Assembly (NCBI RefSeq): GCF_013204795.1
Contig: NZ_JABMKW010000020.1
Span: 930,001-994,000 of the forward strand
DNA from: Pedobacter panaciterrae
Lineage (GTDB): Bacteria; Bacteroidota; Bacteroidia; Sphingobacteriales; Sphingobacteriaceae
Length of the DNA stretch: 64,000 bases
Reading direction: 5' to 3'
Below, piece after piece: positions 46,701 to 55,858 of this stretch. The stretch's first letter is position 1. Each line of letters begins with the position of its first letter. The notes beneath the pieces were generated by a model, which saw nothing but the letters and a program-made list of their open reading frames with translations, searched no databases and had not been told where the DNA came from. The position numbers and the translations under genes were made by a program.

Positions 46701-47721
46701 TGAGCAAAATCTACTTACAGAAATATGGATTTCCAATCTGGGGATTAACAAAATAGGAATTACTGACGATTTCTTTGAGTTAGGAGGCCACTCTTTAATT
46801 GCGGTTAAAGTAATGGGCGCAATAGAAAAGAAAACAGGTCTCCGTCTACCCTTATCCAGCTTATTTGAAAACCCAACAATTGAAACACTTGCTAAGCTCT
46901 TAACCCCCGAAGATAAATTAAATTGGGACTCTCTGGTTCCATTAAAAACAAGCGGAAATAAACCTCCAATATATCTTGTTCATGGTGGAGGCTTAAATGT
47001 TTTCGTATTCAAATCTATCTCTGGATTTATGGATGAAGATCAGCCGGTTTACGCACTTCAAGGTCTGGGCTTAAACGGTGATAGAGAAATTCCTGACACA
47101 ATTGAAGAAATTGCCGCTAAATATAATGCTGAGATTCTAGAATCAAATCCGGAAGGGCCATATTTAATTGCCGGGTATTCTATGGGAGGAAAAATAGCCT
47201 ACGAGATGGCCAAACAATTACTTGAAAAGGGTAAAGAGATAAAAATGCTTGGAATATTTGACACTTATGCCGGGTCATCTGCAACCGGTATAGAAAAGGT
47301 CAAAGAGAAAATAGTTCGTCAGTTAAAAAAGGGTCCTTTTATAGCTAAATTATTCTTGGATAATCCTATGCAGACTCTATCCTACCAATTGCGAATATCT
47401 AAAAGAAAACTAAAACCTATTTTCTTAAAAAACAAGGAGATAGATAAAGAAGTTTTCACATATAAAAGAGAGGTTTATGAAAGCTACGAAATGGCTTACA
47501 AAAAATATCAACTACAGCCTGTAGATCTTAAAATAGATCTGTTTAGAGTAGAAAAAAGAATTTATTTTCTAGACGACCGTGTATACTTAGGCTGGCGGAA
47601 GTATGGCAAAAAAGGTATAGATATCCACTCTGTTCCAGGCGATCACAAAACATTTTTAGCTTCACCCAACGATCAAAAGCTAGCAAAAGTTCTGCAAAGA
47701 GTAATTAACACTAAGGTTTAA
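43744..47721 (+). CDS. NRPS module C-A-PCP-TE, predicted aspartate-activating
   Basis: This is a 1325-residue terminal module. The condensation domain (1-440) has HHIIGDG at 156-162. The A domain (about 470-980) has YTSGSTGNPKG at 625, YGPTETT at 765 and K961. The PCP carries S1017 (GGHSLI), and a type I thioesterase (about 1060-1325) has GYSMGG S1146, D1173 and H1301. The A-domain pocket read by alignment to GrsA-PheA is D-L-T-K-M-G-H-I-G-K, one residue from the known Asp code DLTKVGHIGK. It starts 11 bp after the hybrid NRPS-PKS stop and continues that assembly line, adding Asp and releasing the product. There is no epimerisation domain. Confidence 0.93.
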   Translation: MNKDFEYVAVDFNPFGENEIEKVTITNEPQRELWLSCILGGDEASLAYNESVSLELRGVFYQEAFKKAIDSLIARHEALRSTVSKNGENLIIYKELSFSIITDDLTGIDLDRRLNNFHEFVQKEMATPFDLYEGPLFRIYLHKIEENVHYFTLIIHHIIGDGWSIGIILEDLSKMYNSYVHDTFPQLEPAEQISDYTLQQINFTNSSEYIETQNFWINKYKNSVPTLNLPIDYTRPSVRTYTGQRNDYILKNDLLNPIKSLSAKAGSSVVITLLSVFEILLHHRTGQQDIVIGLPSSGQAATGNFGLVGHCVNLLPLDSKVDPKSSFLDYLKRRKGEVYDAYDFQRLTFSELLKKLPIKRDKAHIPLVPIVFNIDMGMDEKVSFDGLTHRLFSNARVAQTFEISLNVTGSKNAMTFEWAYNTNLFRSDTIDSMMSEFESLLKTVTDNPEVLIKDSLINKNPFPTTINQTLIADRTILDLFNQRVLDSPDSNAVVYEGKKLTYNQLNEKSNQLANHLISKGVKTETLVAICIKPSLETIIGIIGILKAGAAYIPIDPEFPEQRISYMISESTASMLICDTETIKRIKEAGNRELICLDDSESQIWHTSKSNPTIKIFPENLIYVIYTSGSTGNPKGVMIEHGSIMDYFEGLNSKLNTLKDCKSFALGSTIATDLGNTILFNSLISGGELHLFAKDRFNNPEYIHQYFNNYNIDCLKIVPSHWRFLRHQGNLLLPSKLLMFGGESLPGEYIKEIRRTNSECVVVNHYGPTETTIGKLIHVVDKNADYPASAPIGKPFGNTILHVLNKDSNYCAIGVPGELYIGGFGVARGYLNNPELTSKMFTDRYAEGIETRFYKTGDLVRWLANGDIEFLGRIDDQVKIRGNRIELGEIQNALLKCKDIQQCAIIVDEDTNQEKRLVAYVVVDSIFNKDAIINHLKLTLPEFMVPRILIQIDKIPLTANGKLDRKSLPKAAMNPITENGYVAPGTAEQNLLTEIWISNLGINKIGITDDFFELGGHSLIAVKVMGAIEKKTGLRLPLSSLFENPTIETLAKLLTPEDKLNWDSLVPLKTSGNKPPIYLVHGGGLNVFVFKSISGFMDEDQPVYALQGLGLNGDREIPDTIEEIAAKYNAEILESNPEGPYLIAGYSMGGKIAYEMAKQLLEKGKEIKMLGIFDTYAGSSATGIEKVKEKIVRQLKKGPFIAKLFLDNPMQTLSYQLRISKRKLKPIFLKNKEIDKEVFTYKREVYESYEMAYKKYQLQPVDLKIDLFRVEKRIYFLDDRVYLGWRKYGKKGIDIHSVPGDHKTFLASPNDQKLAKVLQRVINTKV

Positions 47722-47725
47722 AATT

Positions 47726-48424
47726 ATGGAGCTATTAAATATTAATAACGATGTAAAGTGGACCGCTGCAAAAAAGGACGTTGCATTCGATAAGAGCGCA
47801 ATTAATATATTTCGAATAAATGTAAACGAATATTTCAATCAAATCAGCAATGTGTATGAGTCTAATCTCTCATACACAGAACTTGAAAAGGCCTTTCGTT
47901 TCTTCAAAGAAAGTGACCGAAAAAGATACATCGTTTCTAAATATGCCTTGAGAAATATTTTATCATATTTTCTTTTAGTATCACCAGCAAAAATATCTAT
48001 CTATAAATCCGAGAACAAGAAACCAGCAGTTAGTGGTATTGAATTTAATGTAACCCATAGTAAAAGCTACATTCTCATTGGTGTAAGCCCATTTAAAATA
48101 GGAATTGATATTGAACATATAGACCATCATTTCAATTATCACGATATTACCACTTCTAGTTTTAGCCCAGAGGAACTACAACTAATAAGCAATCAAAATA
48201 CAAGCGCCAACTTCTATTCCATATGGACAAGAAAAGAGGCTGTACTCAAAGCTTCCGGAGAGGGTTTAATAGACAATATGAATGAGCTTAACAGTTTGAA
48301 CAGTTCAATTACCAGAAAACAAGTTAAATACTACCTCCAAAGTTTTATGCCAGATAAAGAATATGCAGGCTGTATTGCGTTTGAAGAACCTGAGGCCACA
48401 CTAAATTACTGGGATTACCAATAA
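47726..48424 (+). CDS. 4'-phosphopantetheinyl transferase, Sfp type
   Basis: This 232-residue enzyme moves phosphopantetheine from CoA to the carrier-domain serines of the two synthases upstream. Signatures are FNVTHSKSYILIGV (residues 109-122), the Mg-binding KIGIDIEHID, and WTRKEAVLKASGEGL. It starts 4 bp after the NRPS stop, which makes it the third gene of the biosynthetic operon and supports its dedication to this pathway. It is convergent with the polysaccharide cluster. Confidence 0.94.
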   Translation: MELLNINNDVKWTAAKKDVAFDKSAINIFRINVNEYFNQISNVYESNLSYTELEKAFRFFKESDRKRYIVSKYALRNILSYFLLVSPAKISIYKSENKKPAVSGIEFNVTHSKSYILIGVSPFKIGIDIEHIDHHFNYHDITTSSFSPEELQLISNQNTSANFYSIWTRKEAVLKASGEGLIDNMNELNSLNSSITRKQVKYYLQSFMPDKEYAGCIAFEEPEATLNYWDYQ

Positions 48425-48432
48425 GATCAGAT

Positions 48433-49599
48433 CTATTTTCTTTTTGATTTCTCCCAGGCGGCACTTTGGCTCTTTTTAAAATACCTGATTATTCCAGCTA
48501 TTACGGCATAATTCATCAAACAAAAATAATAAGGTACAAAAAGCGCCTTTATGCGTATATTTTTACTCTCAAAAATGTATCCGAGTATACTTAAAGTATA
48601 AAATAAAATCTGTAAAATAAATATCGTTTTATAGAACAAAGAATCATAATGATACACGATAAGACCATTTACAACAAACAGAGCAATTAGTAAAAATGGA
48701 GTTATAGTCCACCTCAACACACGATGACTGATGTATTGAAATGTAAATACCGGATTATTAAAGGGATTTGCAGCTTTTTTTAAACGGAAGATAGACTGTA
48801 TGCCACCTGCCGCAATCCTTATTTTTCGTTTTAACTCCTCCGCGGTATTAGCAGAGGCCGTTTCCATAGCATAAGCTTTTGGCTCATAGGCTATGATATA
48901 CCTTTTTTCAGCTATCCTCATCGCAATCATATGGTCGTCAATGATAGTATCTGATTCAACATTTTCGTAAAGCCTGGTTCTTATGCTGAATAATTCTCCT
49001 GCAGCTCCTACATTTGAATACAATTCATAATCCCATTTTTTCAACAACGATTCATACTTCCAATAAAAGCCTTCACCCGCAGAGCTTGCATCAGCAGTCT
49101 GATCCACAAAAATTCGTTTTTCTCCTGCTACTGCACCAACTTTATGATTCCTATAATGCTTAACCAATTCCTTAATCGCTTCATCATTTAGAAATGTATT
49201 TGCATCCGTAAAAATCAATATTTCGCCCTCAACAAATGGCATTGCTCTTTTAATAGCAGCCATCTTTCCCGCTCTCGAATCTTCATGTAATACCAATACA
49301 TCATTAAATCTGTTAAGTTTTTCCGTAGTACTATCCGTGGAGCCATCGGTTACAAAAATAATCTGCTTTTTTTCCTGTGGGTAATCCAATCTTAAAGTAT
49401 TTTCCACTTTAGCATCAACAATATCTTCTTCGTTATAAGCAGCTACAAGTATGGTTACGCTGGGAAACTCCAGATTAGCATCAAATGAAGCTGGGGTATA
49501 GAATAGTCTCTTTATTTTTATAAGTAAAAATAAAACAAACCCATACCCAATAAAGGTGTAAAGAATAACAAAAAGAGAAACCCAAAAAGCTATTATCAT
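48433..49599 (-). CDS. Membrane glycosyltransferase, GT2 family
   Basis: This is a 388-residue inverting glycosyltransferase with an N-terminal membrane segment (about 5-27). The GT-A domain has VTILVAAYNEEDIVDAKVEN, a nucleotide-sugar Asp in FVTDGSTDST, FTDANTFLN, and a DDHMIAMRIAEKRYIIAYEP acceptor region. Three to four C-terminal membrane helices follow. The overall form resembles processive or polyprenyl-linked GT2 enzymes. It is the last gene of the minus-strand polysaccharide cluster, 5 bp after the upstream GT2 gene. Confidence 0.85.
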   Translation of the reverse strand: MIIAFWVSLFVILYTFIGYGFVLFLLIKIKRLFYTPASFDANLEFPSVTILVAAYNEEDIVDAKVENTLRLDYPQEKKQIIFVTDGSTDSTTEKLNRFNDVLVLHEDSRAGKMAAIKRAMPFVEGEILIFTDANTFLNDEAIKELVKHYRNHKVGAVAGEKRIFVDQTADASSAGEGFYWKYESLLKKWDYELYSNVGAAGELFSIRTRLYENVESDTIIDDHMIAMRIAEKRYIIAYEPKAYAMETASANTAEELKRKIRIAAGGIQSIFRLKKAANPFNNPVFTFQYISHRVLRWTITPFLLIALFVVNGLIVYHYDSLFYKTIFILQILFYTLSILGYIFESKNIRIKALFVPYYFCLMNYAVIAGIIRYFKKSQSAAWEKSKRK

Positions 49600-49604
49600 T
49601 TCCC

Positions 49605-50516
49605 TTAAATTTTAAATCCTAATTTACTACTGCTTTTTGAATTCGTAAGATTCCAAAACACACCCTTAAAAACCCACTTAACTAGATTCAATCTTTTTTT
49701 GAAGATATAAGATATAATCTGCTTTGGACATGCAAAACAAATGTAATAGATGCTAAAGATAATTGTATTTAATAAAGATGTATTTCTTCTAATATATAGC
49801 ATCCTATTTCTAGTCATAAAGTATGTCTTAATTTTACTTTCCTTACCTACACTCATCGATTCCTTATGGTAAATTGTCGATTTGCCGGTGAACCATATTT
49901 TTTTACCTATTTTCTTAAACTTATCACACCAATCTAGTTCTTCATAGTAAAGAAAAAAATCTTCAGACATTAAACCTGCAAGCTCAAGATCCTTTTTCCT
50001 GCACATCATTGCTGCCCCATGGCAATAACCGGTTTCTCTGCTATCCAAATTGTATTGCCCGCAATCAACCTCCTTATTCCCTATCCCCCTGTTTCTGCCT
50101 GTTAAATAATTCATTTCCGTAAAACCCGCGTATTGAATAATTTTCGGGTCCTCATAATACAAGATTAATGGCGAAATCAACCCAATATCCGGACGCAGCT
50201 CCATTTCATTTAAAAGAACCGGAATCATATTTTCAGTTATTTCCGTATCATTATTTAGCAGTAAAATATACTCGCCTTTAGCAGCTCGTATTCCTAAATT
50301 GTTGCCACCGGCAAATCCCAGGTTTTTATCCGACCTTATATATACTACGTCAGGATATATGTTTTTAAAATAAGCTTCATTGTCATTACTACTCCCATTA
50401 TCAACCAATATAAGCTCAATGTCTTCGTTCGGGGCATTGAGCAACACAGATCTTAAAAAATCCTCAGTTACCCTAATTTGATTAAAATTTACAGTAATTA
50501 TGGTAATTCGACTCAT
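49605..50516 (-). CDS. Glycosyltransferase, GT2 (rhamnosyltransferase-like)
   Basis: This 303-residue GT-A-fold enzyme has ITIITVNFNQIRVTEDFLRS at the N-terminus, ELILVDNGSSNDNEAYF, the nucleotide-sugar site NNLGIRAAKGEYILLLNNDT, and FFLYYEELDWCDKFKKIGK. The C-terminus has a hydrophobic stretch. It overlaps the glycosidase gene by 4 bp (ATGA), so translation is coupled. The sugar specificity cannot be read from sequence. Confidence 0.88.
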   Translation of the reverse strand: MSRITIITVNFNQIRVTEDFLRSVLLNAPNEDIELILVDNGSSNDNEAYFKNIYPDVVYIRSDKNLGFAGGNNLGIRAAKGEYILLLNNDTEITENMIPVLLNEMELRPDIGLISPLILYYEDPKIIQYAGFTEMNYLTGRNRGIGNKEVDCGQYNLDSRETGYCHGAAMMCRKKDLELAGLMSEDFFLYYEELDWCDKFKKIGKKIWFTGKSTIYHKESMSVGKESKIKTYFMTRNRMLYIRRNTSLLNTIIFSIYYICFACPKQIISYIFKKRLNLVKWVFKGVFWNLTNSKSSSKLGFKI

Positions 50517-52081
50517 TTTGCCTCTATAAAAATTGGGGTCTCTGTTACTTCCACTTCCAACAGCCCATTTTTAGTCGCTACCTCCTTGGTTATCATCTTA
50601 TCAGAACCAGGATTCAACTGATGTATTAAAGCTTTTTTTGCCCGATTTAAATCTAACAAATATTTCTCCTTTCTATCTATTTCATCAGGAACAACCAAAA
50701 CATACATTCTTTTTTGCCCATTCTGGTAAATATCAACTACTGGATCCTCATTAATAGAATTGAAATAATAGTAGTCGCCCATTAGGTTAGTAACCTGATG
50801 AATATAATCTGCAGCAGGCCTCCTTTTTTTACTTTTTTCTACAAGTCCTGAATATCCAAATGAAGTTCCGGGATCGGTCCCTGGATCATTGTTATCATAT
50901 AATTGGTAATAAAACACCTTATCAATTCCTAATCTGGCATACAATAAACCTAAACGGAGCAACCAATCTGCCTGGGTAATAAGATTAGACTTTGATCCTA
51001 TCGGAATAGCTCTTTGAACACTTTTTTCACTTATGTCATATCCGGTTTCAGTAGACCATACTGGCATGTTTCCTAGTTTTGACGATAAATCAGTGAAACT
51101 TTTCGCAATTTTAGTCATTTCATTAGTTTCAGGAGCAACTCCTCTCTTTTTACTTTTGAACCTTGCAAACCATCCTGTATAATCATTAGAATACATATGA
51201 TAATTTATAACATCAAAACATAAATCAACCTCACCATTCTTTTTATATCCCCTATTCTTTTTACACCACTCAACCATCCGCTCTACAAACTCTACATTTG
51301 GTTTTGCTAACCCTCCCATAACAACATTCATAGTAGAATCGGCTGTTTTAACTCCTACACCTTTTCCTAATTTGCCTTTGTGGCCATCGTAAAATGCTGA
51401 AAGCTGAGCTGCATATTCTTCAGGACTTTGTTCACAATCTTTACCTTTCCACCATTTATCAGGCTCGTTACTACTTTCTATGTATTTTATATAGCCTAAA
51501 CCTATAATTGGTTCATGAGATTCCTTAGGAACTTTTATCAGGTTTTTATTGATTTTCTTATTTTGTCCGTATCTGGCGGCAAACTGAAAGCCGGCCTTTC
51601 CAATTTCTATGTATGATAATGGTGCATCTCTTTTGTCTCCGAATTTTATTGGCATCAAATCTCGCTGACGCCTGTGTTCAGGGTACGTATTTATTAGCCA
51701 GCTGGGTGTAACCTGTAAATCTACTACCACCAACATACTATCTTTAAAACACTTTTGATAAATTTCATCATAACTCCATCCGCCCTCGGGCTTATGGTTA
51801 AATCTAAAAACATCTTTTTCAGGTTCAATCCTTTCCCAATCCAAAAAATGTCTAAATCCATTAAAATTGGTTATCAGATTATATTTTGTGGTATCAAAAT
51901 TATATTGCAGATCATAAAAATCCCATTCAAAGCCATTAATACCAAACATATCCTTAATCTTGATATGCTTATCCCTAAGCGGGCCAACTTCTACATACTC
52001 CTTCCTATCGGGGGTACAGCAAGTAAAAAAAACGATAAATGTTATTAAAATGCTATTAATAATTTGGTTTGTTTTTTTCAT
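50513..52081 (-). CDS. Lipoprotein glycoside hydrolase of clan GH-A
   Basis: This 522-residue protein has a lipoprotein signal peptide (IVFFTC, C21). It is a TIM-barrel hydrolase: the acid/base is E206 in ESSNEPDKWW (the clan GH-A Asn-Glu-Pro motif) and the probable nucleophile is E345 in PVWSTETGYD. Other barrel strands include VVVDLQVTPSWL and VINYHMYS. The family is uncertain (GH5/GH39-like). The frame opens further upstream (52144), but the ATG at 52081 gives the signal peptide. Its place in the cluster suggests trimming or turnover of the exported polysaccharide. Confidence 0.75.
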   Translation of the reverse strand: MKKTNQIINSILITFIVFFTCCTPDRKEYVEVGPLRDKHIKIKDMFGINGFEWDFYDLQYNFDTTKYNLITNFNGFRHFLDWERIEPEKDVFRFNHKPEGGWSYDEIYQKCFKDSMLVVVDLQVTPSWLINTYPEHRRQRDLMPIKFGDKRDAPLSYIEIGKAGFQFAARYGQNKKINKNLIKVPKESHEPIIGLGYIKYIESSNEPDKWWKGKDCEQSPEEYAAQLSAFYDGHKGKLGKGVGVKTADSTMNVVMGGLAKPNVEFVERMVEWCKKNRGYKKNGEVDLCFDVINYHMYSNDYTGWFARFKSKKRGVAPETNEMTKIAKSFTDLSSKLGNMPVWSTETGYDISEKSVQRAIPIGSKSNLITQADWLLRLGLLYARLGIDKVFYYQLYDNNDPGTDPGTSFGYSGLVEKSKKRRPAADYIHQVTNLMGDYYYFNSINEDPVVDIYQNGQKRMYVLVVPDEIDRKEKYLLDLNRAKKALIHQLNPGSDKMITKEVATKNGLLEVEVTETPIFIEAK

Positions 52082-52157
52082 CTTTTTAATATAAAATTCA
52101 TTAACAATATAATCATTTCGGCAGGGCCATAAACGCAAAACCATACGGCCTTAATTT

Positions 52158-53066
52158 TTACCTTCTAATTAGCTTTTTAATTACTTTTCTTAATAAAAAT
52201 TTAGATTTCCCCATACTATTCGGGAAAACCATTTTTCTTTCATCGGTACAATAAACAGGCTTACCTGAAAGGTCAGCTATCTGTTTTGCTTGCCAAATTG
52301 AGCTTTCAATAAATAAATAGCAATCATATTTCACATATACAGATGCTTTAAAACCGCCATGATTATTAGCCTTTAATCTTGCTGCCTTATCAGGAAGATC
52401 TAACATAATCAGATGATTGTATTTTACGTTGTGCTTCGCTAACCAAGCCTCTGTTAACGCTCTGTACTTTTCTAACCTATTGGTAACTAAATAACCTATG
52501 GTTTTACTTGGTCTAAAAAATGGTTCTACATTTTCTAAAAAATGTTCATACTTAGGTCCATCATCATTTTCTTCTTCTGTTGGATCTATGCACAATACGC
52601 CGTCGATGTCAAAACAACAATTTTCAAGTAGATCATGATGCATCATATTCCATTCAAAAATTCTTGGTCCTGGGCATATTTCAAAGTAAAAGTCAATATT
52701 ATCTTTGGTCTCTTCTACAGCATATACAGCTGTATATAGCACTTTCTTTTCCGGATAAAGTCCTTTAAGCTTATTTTTAACGTTAATTATGGAGCTGCCA
52801 GACCAAATACTATCCTCAACAATAAGTACATTTTTATATTCACTAAAAGGCTTGATATACGATTTTAATCGCTCCCCTGATTGAAGGATTCTTCCATTAA
52901 CATATCCTTCTACGTCAGTAAAGGGAAGATTTAAATGCAGGGCCAGCAAATTAGCCGCAAGCAATCCACTTCTGGGAACCCCCACAATTAAATCTATCTC
53001 CAAAGGTACTTTAGAAAGATTAGTAGTAATTGCATGATTTAAATCTTCAATTGATCTGTAGTTCAT
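52158..53066 (-). CDS. Phosphoribosyltransferase-HAD phosphatase fusion protein
   Basis: This is a 302-residue two-domain protein. Residues 1-145 form a type I phosphoribosyltransferase domain with the PRPP-binding motif VLIVEDSIWSGSS (80-92) and VGVPRSGLLAANLLAL. Residues 150-300 form a HAD-like domain with motif I CFDIDGVLCID (catalytic D153, D155). Between them lies FEICPGPRIFEWNMMHH. Such fusions occur in surface-glycan clusters; the substrate is unknown. It lies 76 bp from the glycosidase gene start. Confidence 0.8.
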   Translation of the reverse strand: MNYRSIEDLNHAITTNLSKVPLEIDLIVGVPRSGLLAANLLALHLNLPFTDVEGYVNGRILQSGERLKSYIKPFSEYKNVLIVEDSIWSGSSIINVKNKLKGLYPEKKVLYTAVYAVEETKDNIDFYFEICPGPRIFEWNMMHHDLLENCCFDIDGVLCIDPTEEENDDGPKYEHFLENVEPFFRPSKTIGYLVTNRLEKYRALTEAWLAKHNVKYNHLIMLDLPDKAARLKANNHGGFKASVYVKYDCYLFIESSIWQAKQIADLSGKPVYCTDERKMVFPNSMGKSKFLLRKVIKKLIRR

Positions 53067-53078
53067 TTTTTAGATTAT

Positions 53079-54593
53079 TTAAGCTTTTAATTTATTCTTA
53101 TTAATTAGGAACTGACCAATCTCAAGAATCCTATTCATTTTATTTCTCGTAAACTTTGTCAGAAACCATAGTCCTATATAAATAATGGCTCCTGCAAGAA
53201 AACCAATTATACAAATCAGAAACGAATTGGTCCCCGCTAGGTTTGCTCTTACAAAAAACATACCTGCACCACTAATTAGCGCAAACACCGCAGGCAGGCA
53301 AATTTCCTCTAGAAATTGTAAAATTGAAAGATGCGAATCCTTTAAACTATAAAGCAGCAAGGGAATAAACAACGCGTAAGTTACAATTGCATACGATATG
53401 GCAATACCTGTGGTGCCCCAATTTATTCCAATACAGAATCCGGCTACAACTAAAGTAGAGTTAATAATACCTAAGTAAAAGTATTTTTTTGCTTTCCCGG
53501 TAGTTATCAATAGTAATCCCTGAGTACTCGCAACAGGCTGGATAAATGCAGATATAGCTAGCAATTTAAATATAGAAGATGCTGCGATCCATTTATCTCC
53601 TAAAACAATAAAGATAATTTCGTGCGAAAAAATTGCAAAATAAATCACAATAGGCATAGAGAAAAATGCTAATGTAAACAGGTACCTGCAAAAAAAATGA
53701 TTGTATTTCCACTTATCGTTTTGAAGGTTACTTAAAGCCGGCAGCGCAACAGCATTTAGTGGATCCCGTAATTGAGTAATCGGCAAAAGCAACAACTGAT
53801 AGGCTTTTGAGTACATTCCCAATGCACTTGGCCCCGAGAACTTTCCGATTAAAACATTATCCATGTTTCTGGAAAAATAATTTACCAGATCAAATCCTGT
53901 TAAACCAGCGCCAAAAGATACCAATGTTTTTATCCCCTTTGAATTAAAACCAAGTCGAGGCCGCCAATCGCATAAAAACCAGAGTGATATAGTTGAATAT
54001 ATTGGGCTGGAGACTGAGATAGCTACAATTGACCAGTAACCAAATCCTTTCCAAGCTAAAAACATACCAGTAAGTAAACTACCTACAGTGCTTAAAATCT
54101 GAATTCTCGACAAAGTTTTAAACTTCATCTGCCTCTTCATTAACGCATTATGCTGAAGAGAAAATCCTGTAATAAAAATACTTGCGGCAAACACAAGAGT
54201 CATATTCAGAAGTCGCTCTTCCTTATAAAAGGCAACTAAAAGTGGTGCTAAAAGCGACACAATTAGTGCTATAACAAAACTAACACCGATGCTTATCCAA
54301 AAGATGGAGTTCACCTGGTCATCTTTTAGTTCCTTTGTTTGAATAACTGCCGAGGATAAACCTAAGTCTTTAAATACAGTGATAAACCCAGTTATTGTAG
54401 TTACCATAGCTACCAGACCATAATCACCCGGCACCAATAATCTGGCTAGGATAATGGTAGACAGCATATTTATTCCAAAAGACAATACCTGGCCGGCAAC
54501 AGTATTAAAACCACCTGAAATAGAATGCGACTTTAAATCTTGCGTCAGATGGGACGTTTCTAGCCATTTATTATACTGTTTGTCTCGGTTCAT
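53079..54593 (-). CDS. MOP-superfamily polysaccharide flippase (WzxC-like)
   Basis: This is a 504-residue membrane protein with about 12-14 helices. The family-typical N-terminus GGFNTVAGQVLSFGINMLST, ILARLLVPGDYGLVAMV and FKDLGLSSAVIQTKEL are clear marks of Wzx/RfbX-type flippases that move lipid-linked glycan units across the inner membrane. A second flippase lies further up the same cluster. Confidence 0.9.
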   Translation of the reverse strand: MNRDKQYNKWLETSHLTQDLKSHSISGGFNTVAGQVLSFGINMLSTIILARLLVPGDYGLVAMVTTITGFITVFKDLGLSSAVIQTKELKDDQVNSIFWISIGVSFVIALIVSLLAPLLVAFYKEERLLNMTLVFAASIFITGFSLQHNALMKRQMKFKTLSRIQILSTVGSLLTGMFLAWKGFGYWSIVAISVSSPIYSTISLWFLCDWRPRLGFNSKGIKTLVSFGAGLTGFDLVNYFSRNMDNVLIGKFSGPSALGMYSKAYQLLLLPITQLRDPLNAVALPALSNLQNDKWKYNHFFCRYLFTLAFFSMPIVIYFAIFSHEIIFIVLGDKWIAASSIFKLLAISAFIQPVASTQGLLLITTGKAKKYFYLGIINSTLVVAGFCIGINWGTTGIAISYAIVTYALFIPLLLYSLKDSHLSILQFLEEICLPAVFALISGAGMFFVRANLAGTNSFLICIIGFLAGAIIYIGLWFLTKFTRNKMNRILEIGQFLINKNKLKA

Positions 54594-54655
54594 CTATGAG
54601 CGTAGTAGTTTAGGGTGCTGATTAAAATATAGTAAATCAATATTTATGCTAACAT

Positions 54656-55858
54656 TTAGATCAGCGTTGGATTATTGGTAGTACAAGATCTTATTGATTC
54701 ATTTAATAATGAAACAACCTTATCCCAACTAAAGCCCTTTGCAAAAGAAATCCTTTCTGAATGCAAGGCAGAATTATCTTCAGACAAGGCCTTAGTTATT
54801 AGATCTGCGAACTCTGGCGCATCATTAGCAAGATAAGTATGTTCTGAAAATACTTCTTTCATTGTATTAGTCGACTTTGCAACTACAGGTTTCCCCATCG
54901 CAAGATATTCTACTATTTTTAAAGGAAAGTTACCAATAGTAATTTCATTAAGTAACTGTGGATTTATACAAACGGAAAAATATTGCACATAAGAAGGAAT
55001 ATTTTTCTTATCTATTTTACCAAAAAAATGAACATTTTTCATTTCATGTAAAATACTCTTACTAAATTCCTTGTCCTCTTCACCAATTAAAACGAAGTTA
55101 TATTCTGGTTTTGCAGTTGCTATATTGATGATTAAATCCAGGTCAAGTCTTAAAGAGCTTAGCGCCCCAACATAACCTATTATTGGTTTATCCAGATTTT
55201 TTAGCCGCGCCGGGATATCATGCAATATATCATTATTAAAAAGCTCAAGATCTACGCCGTTTCCAATGTAAAAACTATTTGGGTTATATTTTTTGGCGCT
55301 TCTAACGAAGTCATTGGAGTTACAAATCACAAGATCCGACTTTTTTATCAATTTAGGTTCTAGAGCCTCACCATGTCTTTTCCAATAATCAACACCAAGC
55401 GTATAATCCCTATCAAGATATATATATAGGTCTGGCTTCAATAATTCCTTTAAGTAAAAGCTCCTGAATATATCTTTATCATTGATAAGAATAAAGGAGT
55501 CAAAGTTTAGCGCCGACAATGCTTGTTTAATGTCCCTGGCAAACCGCCTGTTATTTACATAATTGAAAAGAGAAAATACTTTTGTTGAGGGGATCCAATT
55601 AATTGACTCTAACAAGCTATTCGTATTTAATACGTATAGATTATCAGTTAAACTCCTTGTTCCGGTGCCTCCATTTTTTATAAGCTTAATATGCTCTTTT
55701 ACATAACGGTCGTTGTCCTTTGACAGTAATGTTTTTCTATCAATAGGAGGATTTACGAATAATACTCTGTGCTTTTTTGCCAATTCTTTAGCTAAGCTTG
55801 TGGAAGTTGACTCCCGATCTGTATTTATTCGCTGCAAACTGACAAAAACAAAATTCAT
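54656..55858 (-). CDS. Glycosyltransferase, GT4-like
   Basis: This is a 400-residue GT-B fold enzyme. The N-terminal half has FVFVSLQRINTDRESTSTSL and RVLFVNPPIDRKTLL. The C-terminal nucleotide-sugar half has IGNGVDLELF, KPIIGYVGALSSLRLDLDLI and VKIVEYLAMGKPVVAKST (the EX7E-like region). No membrane anchor is seen. It is the first gene of the left half of the minus-strand cluster. Confidence 0.83.
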   Translation of the reverse strand: MNFVFVSLQRINTDRESTSTSLAKELAKKHRVLFVNPPIDRKTLLSKDNDRYVKEHIKLIKNGGTGTRSLTDNLYVLNTNSLLESINWIPSTKVFSLFNYVNNRRFARDIKQALSALNFDSFILINDKDIFRSFYLKELLKPDLYIYLDRDYTLGVDYWKRHGEALEPKLIKKSDLVICNSNDFVRSAKKYNPNSFYIGNGVDLELFNNDILHDIPARLKNLDKPIIGYVGALSSLRLDLDLIINIATAKPEYNFVLIGEEDKEFSKSILHEMKNVHFFGKIDKKNIPSYVQYFSVCINPQLLNEITIGNFPLKIVEYLAMGKPVVAKSTNTMKEVFSEHTYLANDAPEFADLITKALSEDNSALHSERISFAKGFSWDKVVSLLNESIRSCTTNNPTLI

